The notes below the pieces were generated by a model. The model saw only the letters and a list, made by a program, of their open reading frames with translations. It was not told the DNA's origin and did not search any database. From Candidatus Curtissbacteria bacterium RIFOXYA1_FULL_41_14 (GTDB lineage Bacteria; Patescibacteriota; Microgenomatia; Curtissbacterales; GWA2-41-24): a DNA stretch of 49,134 bases. Shown here piece by piece: positions 26,076 to 34,634 of the stretch (the stretch's first letter is position 1; every line of letters begins with the position of its first letter). Position numbers and translations under genes: made by a program. The stretch lies in NCBI GenBank assembly GCA_001775095.1, contig MFCA01000029.1, positions 1-49,134 of the forward strand, written 5' to 3'.

Positions 26076-26456
26076 TTAGCTTGCCTTGATTTGCACAAAC
26101 TGGAAATAATTGCCGTCGATGTCCTCATATGTGGCAATCAGGCCGTAACCCTCGATATGATATATATCCTGGATTTTTTTGACGCCTTCTTTGTCGAGTC
26201 TTTTTACTTCTTTTTCGATATCATCAACCTCAAGATTAAACATGACTCTTGACGGATCGTGGCTTTTACCTTTGACCTCCGAGTGATCCATTATGTAAAG
26301 ATTGACGCCAGACAGTTCAAATTCAAAGCCTTTTTCGTCATTCTCACCAATCTCCATTTCCTGACCAAGTTTCAGCCCGACTTTTTCCCTGTAAAAATCG
26401 GCAAGTTTTTGACCATCTTCTGAAGACAGTAAAATCGCTTCCACTCCTCTAATCAT
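26076..26456 (-). CDS. VOC/glyoxalase family protein
   Basis: EAILLSSEDGQKLADFYREKVGLKLGQ, VMFNLEVDDIEKEVKRLDKEGV, GLIATYEDIDGNYFQFVQ. Start set to ATG 26456, preceded by ggaggtgag SD, rather than the GTG at 26465. Confidence 0.88.
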   Translation of the reverse strand: MIRGVEAILLSSEDGQKLADFYREKVGLKLGQEMEIGENDEKGFEFELSGVNLYIMDHSEVKGKSHDPSRVMFNLEVDDIEKEVKRLDKEGVKKIQDIYHIEGYGLIATYEDIDGNYFQFVQIKAS

Positions 26457-26474
26457 ATTTCTCACCTCCCCTCG

Positions 26475-26530
26475 TCCTCCGAAACTTTAGTGTAGGAGGA
26501 TTTCCCCTCCGAAGCTTTAGCGTAGGAGGG
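26475..26530. repeat. Two tandem 26-nt hairpin repeats (30-nt period)
   Basis: tcctccgaaactttagtgtaggagga (26475-26500) and ccctccgaagctttagcgtaggaggg (26505-26530); each has a cctcc/ggagg stem. Confidence 0.85.
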
Positions 26531-26612
26531 CTTTTCAAAAAGATTAATTTAAACCATAAATGAGGGGAGTTCGTCAAGTCTTAGTTTATTATGAGGTCGA
26601 GATTGGGGAAAT

Positions 26613-26993
26613 TCATTTCATCTCTTTGATAGCCTTTATAGCACTTGATATGTTTTTAGCTTTTATGCGGATCCACCCCAAGCCGCCTCCATCCCCTCCT
26701 GTGAGTTCTGCTGAGTCTCTTGTCAGAATAAAATGTACACTCGCCTCTCCATTATTTACTACAAAACTATTTGCAAAAAATGCCCCGGTATGCCTATATT
26801 TCCGCTCCGCTTGCTGAATTGCGTCTAAAATGATTGCTGCTTTACCCGATTGAAATCCAACTCTATTTCTCCATCTATCTTCTCCGAGAATTCCCCCGTT
26901 CGGAACTCCTCGGAACGTAAAAGTCCCTGCGCAAAATGATTCGCTTTCATCTTGAAGTGTTGGTGATTCTCGTTCTTTGATAACTGTCCCCAT
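26613..26993 (-). CDS. Hypothetical protein
   Basis: 126 aa ORF with intact frame; no recognised domain. Confidence 0.5.
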   Translation of the reverse strand: MGTVIKERESPTLQDESESFCAGTFTFRGVPNGGILGEDRWRNRVGFQSGKAAIILDAIQQAERKYRHTGAFFANSFVVNNGEASVHFILTRDSAELTGGDGGGLGWIRIKAKNISSAIKAIKEMK

Positions 26994-27100
26994 ATTATGA
27001 AATTTGTGGTTTTAGTAAAGTCTTGTACACCTTCTCAGGTTAAAATTATATCATCAGAACTCCCTATTTTTTACGATTAACTTACCTAAAGATTCGTTTA

Positions 27101-27643
27101 TTACAATGTTTTTCGCCAGACTTGTGTATTTTGGCCATCGCCGTAAAAATTTGGGATTTTCCCAACTTTTTCGAACCCGGGTTGTTTGTCGTAAAAAGGA
27201 TAACCAGTTTCGATGTGTCTTGGACCACTTTCTACAAGTATCTCGGTTTTACCTTTTGTTCGTGCTGACTCTAGCACCTTATTCATTAGGGCAGTACCTG
27301 CACCTTTTCCCATCATATGATCAGGGTGTACATAAGCGACAATTATCTCGCAGGGGTTATTCAACTGGGCAAATGGCTTCAAAGCATCTTTGGGCTCATC
27401 TGATAGACCCATCATCCCGATCACCGTGCCATCTGGGCTTTCTGCTACAAACATAGTCTTACCACTTCCAGGTATTAAACTTCTTCTACAAGTTGCCATG
27501 TCGCCATCAACTTCTTCATCAGCTACGACATTGCCATCCCGTAACCAAAATTCGGAAATTGGTCTCAAATATGGGATATCATCTTTCCTTAAAAGCCGTA
27601 TGTTCCCTTTAAATCGCTCGCTTTCTTTAGTGGCTGTCTCCAT
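27101..27643 (-). CDS. GNAT family N-acetyltransferase
   Basis: VIGMMGLSDE, IIVAYVHPDHMMGKGAGTALMNKVLESARTKGKTEILVE, YPFYDKQPGFEKVG. Confidence 0.85.
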   Translation of the reverse strand: METATKESERFKGNIRLLRKDDIPYLRPISEFWLRDGNVVADEEVDGDMATCRRSLIPGSGKTMFVAESPDGTVIGMMGLSDEPKDALKPFAQLNNPCEIIVAYVHPDHMMGKGAGTALMNKVLESARTKGKTEILVESGPRHIETGYPFYDKQPGFEKVGKIPNFYGDGQNTQVWRKTL

Positions 27644-27669
27644 GGTTTAAGTATATTGCTAGATTTTAC

Positions 27670-27768
27670 GTGGGAATTCCTAAGTCATTAACCTCTTTTA
27701 GGTTCTAAATAGTTTGTAATCCTAAATAACGAATAATCTATTCCCAAGTCGTCAAAAAGCTAAAAAGG
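27670..27768. repeat. Flanking repeat copy A
   Basis: gtgggaattcctaagtc.....cctcttttaggttc (27670-27705) and ttcccaagtcgtcaaaaagc (from 27741); matches copy B at 29337-29446. Confidence 0.8.
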
Positions 27769-27822
27769 GATCATTAATCTACAAGAAGTATGGTAATATA
27801 AGCGCGAATCTGCCTTCCAAGT

Positions 27823-29310
27823 ATGAAATATGCTTTAACTGTAAAACAAGCGCTTCTATTCACTGACCTTAGTCTATTGGGATGCACAAGGTCACATTTT
27901 AAAAAGGTATTGGGTATTGACTATACTTTTCCCGAATGTTTGATCAGGGCAAACGATATATTTTGGAACTTTGATAATGATACCGAATTTAATGATACTC
28001 TTCTAAAAAACAAGACACTTGATCAGGCAGTCACTCACTTTAATACTTCGCTAGGTAAAGTAACACAGAATCTCGAAAATATTACCAAGAAAATTGTTAG
28101 CTCCAAAAAAATGCAGTCTTCAAATAAGAACGAACTTTTTTTACTATTCAAGAATTACTATGGTGCATACTCTCTCAACATGCCTTTTCTGTTTCATTAT
28201 TGGAATGTCGAGAGCCTCCTGATAGGACAATTAAAGGAAGATTTCCACGCAATTTTTGGTGAGGATTCTGAAGGCAATCTCCAACAAATGCTTATTCCTG
28301 CTCATGAGACATATTTTGCGAGAGAAAAGAATAGTATGCAAAAAATAGTAGATTATGTATATAAGAACAAGAAGTTAAAATCTTTTATACTAAAACACAA
28401 AATAGCTTCGATAATTCGCAGCCTGCAAGATTACTCAACACTTGAAAACCTCATTTCTCAACATATAAAGGACTTTGGTTTTACGACAACCTCATTGTAT
28501 TTAGGTAACGCGATGTCTAAAGACGATGTTGTTGAGCGATTAAAATCCAGCTTAGAAGATTACTCTTTAGTGAAAAAGAGTGAACAAAGTAAACTTGAGA
28601 AAAATGCCACGTTTTACAAAAGAAAACTTCTGAAACAGAGAAAATCTTATCCTGAGATTGAAAAAAGACTACAACTTGCGTGCGAACTTATGTATTGGAA
28701 AAATCAAAGGCTGGATGTCATGTTTAAGTCAGATTTTCTTATTCATCCCCTACTGGAAAACATTGCTGCAAAAATGCAATTAGGCTTTCACGAACTTGTT
28801 TACTTACGCTACGGAGAAATTCTTAAATGGTTTAAAACTGGAAAACTCCCAAAAAAGCAAGAGCTTGCAAAGAGAATTAAAAACTACGCGCTTTATTTAA
28901 AAAACGGCTCAATCACATTACTGACCAATGAGAAAGTTTATCCCAGGCTAGCTTCCGAGAAAGCTTTCCGCGCTATACGTGTATCATCGAAGCTTATAAA
29001 AGGGGACATTGCATGTCGTGGAAAAGTAAAAGGAAACGTACGAATAGTGCTTGTCACTGAAGATATTCAGTACGTTAAAAGAGGAGAAATCTTAGTAACG
29101 CCTATGACTCGTCCGGATATGATACTTGGTATGGAAAAAGCCGCCGCATTTGTGACGGATCACGGGGGAATGCTGAGCCACGCCGCGATTGTGGCAAGGG
29201 AGATGAAAAAACCTTGCATTGTCGGTACACAAAACGCGACAAAACTGTTAAAAACGGGGATGTTTGTCGAGGTTGATGCAAATAATGGGATAGTAAAAGT
29301 TTTGAATTAA
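27823..29310 (+). CDS. Orphan PEP-utilizing enzyme swivelling-His-domain protein with novel N-terminal region
   Basis: C-terminal GKVKGNVRIVLVTEDIQYVKRGEILVTPMTRPDMILGMEKAAAFVTDHGGMLSHAAIVAREMKKPCIVGTQNATKLLKTGMFVEVDANNGIVKVL; no ATP-grasp or TIM-barrel PEP domain recognised upstream. Confidence 0.78.
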   Translation: MKYALTVKQALLFTDLSLLGCTRSHFKKVLGIDYTFPECLIRANDIFWNFDNDTEFNDTLLKNKTLDQAVTHFNTSLGKVTQNLENITKKIVSSKKMQSSNKNELFLLFKNYYGAYSLNMPFLFHYWNVESLLIGQLKEDFHAIFGEDSEGNLQQMLIPAHETYFAREKNSMQKIVDYVYKNKKLKSFILKHKIASIIRSLQDYSTLENLISQHIKDFGFTTTSLYLGNAMSKDDVVERLKSSLEDYSLVKKSEQSKLEKNATFYKRKLLKQRKSYPEIEKRLQLACELMYWKNQRLDVMFKSDFLIHPLLENIAAKMQLGFHELVYLRYGEILKWFKTGKLPKKQELAKRIKNYALYLKNGSITLLTNEKVYPRLASEKAFRAIRVSSKLIKGDIACRGKVKGNVRIVLVTEDIQYVKRGEILVTPMTRPDMILGMEKAAAFVTDHGGMLSHAAIVAREMKKPCIVGTQNATKLLKTGMFVEVDANNGIVKVLN

Positions 29311-29336
29311 CTATCTCAGTGAATTTTGCCCCAAAT

Positions 29337-29446
29337 GTGGGAATTCCTAAGTCGTCTGCCTCTTTTAGGTTCATCCGCCAGCTGGCGGAAACAAGTACTC
29401 CCTAAGAATGATTTTCCATTCTTGGGTCATCAAAAGGCAAAAAAAG
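29337..29446. repeat. Flanking repeat copy B, carrying a nested palindrome
   Basis: gtgggaattcctaagtc.....cctcttttaggttc (29337-29372), tccgccagctggcgga at 29374-29389, ttcttgggtcatcaaaaggc (from 29419). Confidence 0.8.
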
Positions 29447-29556
29447 AATACGAAATACTAAGACGGTTTTACTAGGTTCATGAAAACTAGTGTCTGGAAG
29501 TTTTACTTTTGATTGCTTAAGATTTAGAATTTGCATGTGTTTTAAAAGAGGTAATT

Positions 29557-31047
29557 ATGAGGATGGAATGTAGGGATAAATCCCTGGATAAGCTTTACAA
29601 GAGAAGGTCAAAGATTGATATCCCTGAATATCAAAGAGAGAAGGTCTGGAGTTTAGAAAAGAAAAGGAAGTTTATTGATACGATCCTAAAAGGTTGGCAT
29701 GTTCCGAAACTTTATTTTCGATCTATGGATCCTGAAGACCAATCTTTCGAGTGCGTTGATGGTCAACAAAGGCTGAATGCAGTTTTTGAATTTTATGAAG
29801 GTAAAATTTCTTTACCAGTAGGTTCTGAAAAGCTATATGGTGGTTTGACATACGATACATTAAAAACATCATACTCGGACACTTTTGATGACTACTGTTT
29901 CCAAATTGAAGAAATAGAAGACGCTTCAGATCAAGAGCTTGAGGAATTATTTCTCAGACTACAATTAGGTACGCCATTAAACACGGCTGAAAAGTTAAAT
30001 GCAATTGGAGGAGAGCTTAGAGGGTATATCAAAGAACTTGCAGACCATTCCTTCTTCAAAGATGCAATAGGTGTAAAAAATACACGCTTTGCTCACTTCG
30101 TAATTTGTTGCAGATTCTTTTACCTTGAAATATTTAAGGTTCCAAATAAGTTGCGTCAAGAAGAGCTTGAGAAGATGTTGAGCGACAATAAAAAATTTAG
30201 TAGAAATTCTAGTGCGGCAAAAAAGGTCAAATTGATTCTAGGCTTTCTTTATGAGGTATTTAAAGAAAATAGTAAGCTTTTGACTAATCGAGCAAATATT
30301 GTTTCTTGTTACTACCTTATCTCACTTTTTAAAGACATAAAATCTTTGAACTCTAAAGTTGACGTATTTAGGGTCTTTTTCTTTGATTTCTTTACCGCTT
30401 TGCAAGCAGAGGTTGAAAAAGGTTCTCGCGCAAAGGATAGAGATCTTATAGCATATCAGGATGCCATTTCGCGAAATACTGACAGTAGAGAAGCAATCAA
30501 CACTCGTCAAAGAATTCTCCTAAAATATTTGGCGCAACAAATGCCGGACATTTTCAGATTGCTGGAAATTCCCGTATCGGAACGAGCGATCATTATAGAT
30601 GAATTTGTGGACAGCTTTAAAGAATCTATTCTTTTAATAAATAAAAATTACTTAGCTAAACATGGTACGCAAAAAATAAAATATACAAACGAAATAATTG
30701 CAGCGGACAAAATACTGAAGAAGTTAATTACAGACGAAGCTGATTTCGGTAACATGATAGATTCTTTGTACAAACTTTTATATGAAGGTTCTGGCAATGG
30801 TGTTCGTTTGTTAAATTCAAATAATGAAGTACTTGATGACATTAAATCATTTAGACTTGATTTAAGGCACGATATCGAGCATAGTAAAAGCCATGATATT
30901 AGAAAGAAGTCAAGAAAAATATCTGATACTTATTTCAAATATACAGGTAAAAAAGCTCTATCCCTGCTTGATAGTAATGATTTCTCAATTCTACAATTCT
31001 CAATTTATTCTAAAATAGCTGATTTTTTAAACACCGAGAAGGGGTAA
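29557..31047 (+). CDS. DUF262 (GmrSD N-terminal-like) protein
   Basis: IDIPEYQREKVWSLEKKRKFIDTILKGWHVPKLYF, FECVDGQQRLNAVFEFYEGKI, ELEELFLRLQLGTPLNTAEKLNA; uncharacterised C-terminal half. Confidence 0.88.
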   Translation: MRMECRDKSLDKLYKRRSKIDIPEYQREKVWSLEKKRKFIDTILKGWHVPKLYFRSMDPEDQSFECVDGQQRLNAVFEFYEGKISLPVGSEKLYGGLTYDTLKTSYSDTFDDYCFQIEEIEDASDQELEELFLRLQLGTPLNTAEKLNAIGGELRGYIKELADHSFFKDAIGVKNTRFAHFVICCRFFYLEIFKVPNKLRQEELEKMLSDNKKFSRNSSAAKKVKLILGFLYEVFKENSKLLTNRANIVSCYYLISLFKDIKSLNSKVDVFRVFFFDFFTALQAEVEKGSRAKDRDLIAYQDAISRNTDSREAINTRQRILLKYLAQQMPDIFRLLEIPVSERAIIIDEFVDSFKESILLINKNYLAKHGTQKIKYTNEIIAADKILKKLITDEADFGNMIDSLYKLLYEGSGNGVRLLNSNNEVLDDIKSFRLDLRHDIEHSKSHDIRKKSRKISDTYFKYTGKKALSLLDSNDFSILQFSIYSKIADFLNTEKG

Positions 31048-31048
31048 T

Positions 31049-32140
31049 TTAACGAATTTGCCGTAAAAATGTGGGGATGTCGAATTGGCTTTCGTCGATT
31101 TGGTCATCTTTGTCTTGTGGTTCTTCGCCTTCTGCGAGTACCTTTGTTTCAGCATCTTCGAGAGTAAGCGGAGCGAATTTTCTTCTTGTTTCATCAAATC
31201 CGGTGGCAACCACTGTAACCTTGATCTGATCAATAACTTTTTCATCGATAGCAGCACCAAAAATTATCTGGGCATCTGGATCAGCTTGCGAGGTAATCAC
31301 TTTGGCAGCCTCATCAACCTCATTCATAGTCATATCCTGACCGCCGGTAATATTGAAAAGCACTCCCCTGGCCCCGTCGATTGAGGAATCAAGAAGAGGA
31401 GAAGCAATAGCTTGGCGGGCGGCAATTGTGGCCCTGTTTTCACCGGAAGATGTACCAACCCCCATCAGGGTGGTGCCGGCATTGGTCATAATTGTCTTAA
31501 CGTCCGCAAAGTCAACGTTAATTAGCCCGGGCATGACGATAATGTCTGAAATCCCCTGAACTCCCTGTCCGAGAATCGAATCAGCCAGTTTAAAGGCCTC
31601 CAAAAGCGGGACGTCCTTCTCAACAACCTCTAAAAGTTTCTGGTTTGGGATAACAATAAGAGTATCTACTTTGTCACGAAGAGTTTCGATGCCTTCGTCA
31701 GCAATAATCATTCTCCTGGTTCCTTCAAACGCGAACGGTTTGGTAATGACCGCAACCGTTAAAATTCCCATTTTGCGTGCCATATCCGCAATAATCGGAC
31801 CCCCTCCAGTTCCTGTGCCTCCCCCGGCTCCGTATGTCAGGAAGGCCATATCTGCACCGGTTATTACCTCTTTTATACGCTCCAGAGATTCCTCGGCGGC
31901 TCTTCTGCCTATTTCCGGGTCTGCCCCGGCACCTAAGCCTTTAGTTATGCCGTCACCGATCTGGACCTTTGTCTGGGCAACTGAAGCTAAAAGGTGTTGC
32001 TGGTCGGTATTAACCGCCACAAAATCAACGCCTTGAATTTGTGCTTGGGCAATCATTGAATTGAGGGCGTTAGTCCCGCCTCCGCCAATTCCGAGGACTT
32101 TTATTTTGGCAAATCTATTAACGTCCGGTTTTATTAGCAT
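31049..32140 (-). CDS. ftsZ: Cell division protein FtsZ
   Basis: GGGGTNALNSMI, GAGGGTGTGGGPIIADMA tubulin signature, C-terminal peptide FDIPTFLRQIR. Confidence 0.98.
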   Translation of the reverse strand: MLIKPDVNRFAKIKVLGIGGGGTNALNSMIAQAQIQGVDFVAVNTDQQHLLASVAQTKVQIGDGITKGLGAGADPEIGRRAAEESLERIKEVITGADMAFLTYGAGGGTGTGGGPIIADMARKMGILTVAVITKPFAFEGTRRMIIADEGIETLRDKVDTLIVIPNQKLLEVVEKDVPLLEAFKLADSILGQGVQGISDIIVMPGLINVDFADVKTIMTNAGTTLMGVGTSSGENRATIAARQAIASPLLDSSIDGARGVLFNITGGQDMTMNEVDEAAKVITSQADPDAQIIFGAAIDEKVIDQIKVTVVATGFDETRRKFAPLTLEDAETKVLAEGEEPQDKDDQIDESQFDIPTFLRQIR

Positions 32141-32240
32141 TTTTCCCTATCAGTTTAGAGGTAGTCTGAAGCTGCGTCACAATTTAACACAGGAGAGATC
32201 TATTTGCAACAGCTGATTTGAAATTTCTAATCAGCGTGTG

Positions 32241-32264
32241 ACAACGAGATCGGACCTCGTTGTT
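32241..32264. repeat. Hairpin repeat at 3' end of the inserted EamA gene
   Basis: acaacgag-atcgga-cctcgttgt; its gacctcgttgtta part recurs at about 33204-33217. Confidence 0.75.
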
Positions 32265-33135
32265 AGCTTCCGGCTTTGATTAAATAAATTCCCAAAATCA
32301 TAATTAAACTGCCTATGAGGGTTTCCCTTTTCGGCCGATCTTTCAAAAACAGAAAGCCAAAAAGCAGAACATAAAGGCTTTGAGTTCTAAATATTGTTGC
32401 TGTTAAGCCAACGGGCCCTTCACTAATTGCCCAAAAGGCAAAAACCGAAGAGAATGCAACTAAAATCCCCAAAATCAGAAAAGATTTAAAATTAGAAGTG
32501 ATCTGCAAGATAAAAGATTTATTCCTCAGATAAAGAGCGGGTGCAAGAGCAGAGATTCCTAAATTTTCGAAAAATAAGGCAAAAATTGGGCTTCTTGGGC
32601 TGGTATTATTTATGGCCACTTTATCGAAAATAATGGCCACACTTCCAACTATTACAGATGCCAGCATAAGTAAAGGGGCCTTGTTCTTTAAAAGCACTTT
32701 CACTGGCGAGAAAATTCCTTCTTTTGCAGCTGAAACATTTAAAAGATATGTTCCTGTTAGTGTCACAAAAACTCCGACTGAGGATAAGATAGTCGGTTTT
32801 TCTGAAAGCGGAGGGAAAAGTGCAACTAAAAAAGTAAAAACCGGGCCAAGTGAAATTAGCGGGTAAACAAGCGACAGATCGGACATGCGAATAGATTTAT
32901 AACTTAAAATTTTGGAAAGAGTGTAGACGATAACCGAACCAAAAGTTGCAATAAAAAATCCTATCCCGAGTTGAGGAAAGCCTTCTTTGAATAGGAAAAG
33001 TGCGATAATTGGGGTCGACAAAACAATTTGACCCCAGGTAAGGACAGAAGCGCTGACTCCTTTAAGAAGTTCTTTACTGATAATTACTGAGATTGCCGCA
33101 ATAACAGCAGCCGCAAAGGCGAAGAAAAACCACAT
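32263..33135 (-). CDS. EamA/DMT-family transporter inserted between ftsA and ftsZ
   Basis: 10 TM helices; LVYPLISLGPVFTFLVALFPPLSEKPTILSSVGVFVTLTGTYLL, YVLLFGFLFLKDRPKRETLIGSLIMILGIYLI. Confidence 0.85.
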   Translation of the reverse strand: MWFFFAFAAAVIAAISVIISKELLKGVSASVLTWGQIVLSTPIIALFLFKEGFPQLGIGFFIATFGSVIVYTLSKILSYKSIRMSDLSLVYPLISLGPVFTFLVALFPPLSEKPTILSSVGVFVTLTGTYLLNVSAAKEGIFSPVKVLLKNKAPLLMLASVIVGSVAIIFDKVAINNTSPRSPIFALFFENLGISALAPALYLRNKSFILQITSNFKSFLILGILVAFSSVFAFWAISEGPVGLTATIFRTQSLYVLLFGFLFLKDRPKRETLIGSLIMILGIYLIKAGS

Positions 33136-33222
33136 GACTTTTCAGAAGTAAGCATACCGGTTTTGTGAGGATAAAGCCACATGATTTCAGTTACTACGAA
33201 GTCCGACCTCGTTGTTAACGTC

Positions 33223-34500
33223 TCAGGGGAGAATGGATTTGATGAGGCTTAAGCCTTTGTTAACAACACCTTTTATAGCTATTCTGCCGACTAGGGGAAG
33301 CCTGACTTCTTCCTGCTGGTAGCCTGCTCCGTAAATAACCAGTCCCAGACTGGCAGCGTATGCGGGCGAGGAGATTTCATCAATAAGTCCGGTGACGCCT
33401 GTAGGCAGGCCGATTCTTACCGGCATACCAAGTTCCTGTTTGGCCAGGTCAACCATTCCGACTGTAGCGGCCCCTCCCCCGGTCAAAACAACCCCGGAAG
33501 GAGTAAGTCCTGCAAAATTTGATTTTTGAATTTCCAACTTTATCATATTTAAAATTTCCCTAAGTCTTGGTTTCATAATCCCATCAATTAATGTCTTTTT
33601 GGATACGTTTCTGATACTTTCTTCAATTGAAAGACTGGCGATATCAAGTTGGTCTGAGTCGCGTTTGTCAATTGATTCTCCACTTTCGTTAATTTCGACC
33701 GCAACTCTTGGGGCAGTAGAAAGCGCGAGTTTAATCTTTTCCGCAGACTCCAGGGAAATTCGCATGCCTATCGCCAAATCATTGGTAACATTTCTGGCGC
33801 CAATTGGCAAAACCGAACAATATGCCGGTGCGCCTTCAACAAAAATACAAATATTTGTAGTACCGCCGCCAAAATCAACCAAAATAACCCCAAGTTCTTT
33901 TTCGGTATCGGTAAGAACCGAATAAGACGAAGCCAGACCGGAAAAAACCATGCCTTCAACGTCAATACCGATTGAACTTACGCACTTAGCAATATTTCTT
34001 AGGGCAGTCGTCGCACCTGTCACTATGTGAGTTTCGACTTCCATCCTGACGCCATTCATGCCAATAGGGTCCTTGATGCCGCTTTGAGAATCGACAATAA
34101 AGTATCTCGGGATAACGTGCAGGATCTCTCTTGAGGATGGCAGCGAGATAGCTCGCGCAGCTTCTATTACCCTCATTACATCTTCAGTTGAGATCTCGCC
34201 ATTGGGGTTTGAAACTGCCACAACACCCTTGGAGTTTTGAGACTCTATATGAGTACCGTCAACAGATACAAAGGCAGTCCCGGCCGAATAGCCTGCCATT
34301 CTTTCGGCAGCTTCAAGCGACTGAGTAATTGCTCCAACTGATTCATCTATATCGACGACCTGACCCTTTCTAAGCCCCTTTGAAGGGTGAGAAGAAACAC
34401 CAATAATGTTAACGGAAGATTCATCTGCGGCTGTGGCTACTATTGTGGTAATTTTGGAAGATCCGACATCGATTCCAACGATTACTTTGTCTTTAGGCAT
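33223..34500 (-). CDS. ftsA: Cell division protein FtsA
   Basis: VIVGIDVGSSKITTIVA, GVILVDFGGGTTNICIF, GVVLTGGGAATVGMVDLA; amphipathic C-terminus KGLSLIKSILP. Confidence 0.96.
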   Translation of the reverse strand: MPKDKVIVGIDVGSSKITTIVATAADESSVNIIGVSSHPSKGLRKGQVVDIDESVGAITQSLEAAERMAGYSAGTAFVSVDGTHIESQNSKGVVAVSNPNGEISTEDVMRVIEAARAISLPSSREILHVIPRYFIVDSQSGIKDPIGMNGVRMEVETHIVTGATTALRNIAKCVSSIGIDVEGMVFSGLASSYSVLTDTEKELGVILVDFGGGTTNICIFVEGAPAYCSVLPIGARNVTNDLAIGMRISLESAEKIKLALSTAPRVAVEINESGESIDKRDSDQLDIASLSIEESIRNVSKKTLIDGIMKPRLREILNMIKLEIQKSNFAGLTPSGVVLTGGGAATVGMVDLAKQELGMPVRIGLPTGVTGLIDEISSPAYAASLGLVIYGAGYQQEEVRLPLVGRIAIKGVVNKGLSLIKSILP

Positions 34501-34504
34501 ATAT

Positions 34505-34634
34505 AATTAAATTTCTAAATCCGAATTTCGAAATTCAAAACAATTTTCTAAATTCAAATTCTCAAAACGATTTTGGACTTTGGAAAATTTGAACATTTGT
34601 ATTTGTTTCGGATTTAGTATTTCGTGCTTCGGAT
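34505..34634. repeat. AT-rich imperfect inverted-repeat element, copy 1 (ftsQ-ftsA spacer)
   Basis: ctaaatccgaatttcgaaattcaaaac ... tttcggatttagtatttcgtgcttcggattta; resembles 41185-41360. Confidence 0.65.

Noticed and set aside
27670-29446. Interpretation of copies A/B as integron attC sites
   Set aside because: No integron integrase in the window and no convincing GTTRRRY/RYYYAAC core pairing; kept only as a generic repeat-bounded cassette.
31671-32036. Antisense ORFs over conserved genes (e.g. 31671-32036 over ftsZ, 33599-33925 over ftsA, 2972-3370 over pyrE, 14890-15183)
   Set aside because: Low-complexity translations opposite well-supported genes; shadow ORFs.
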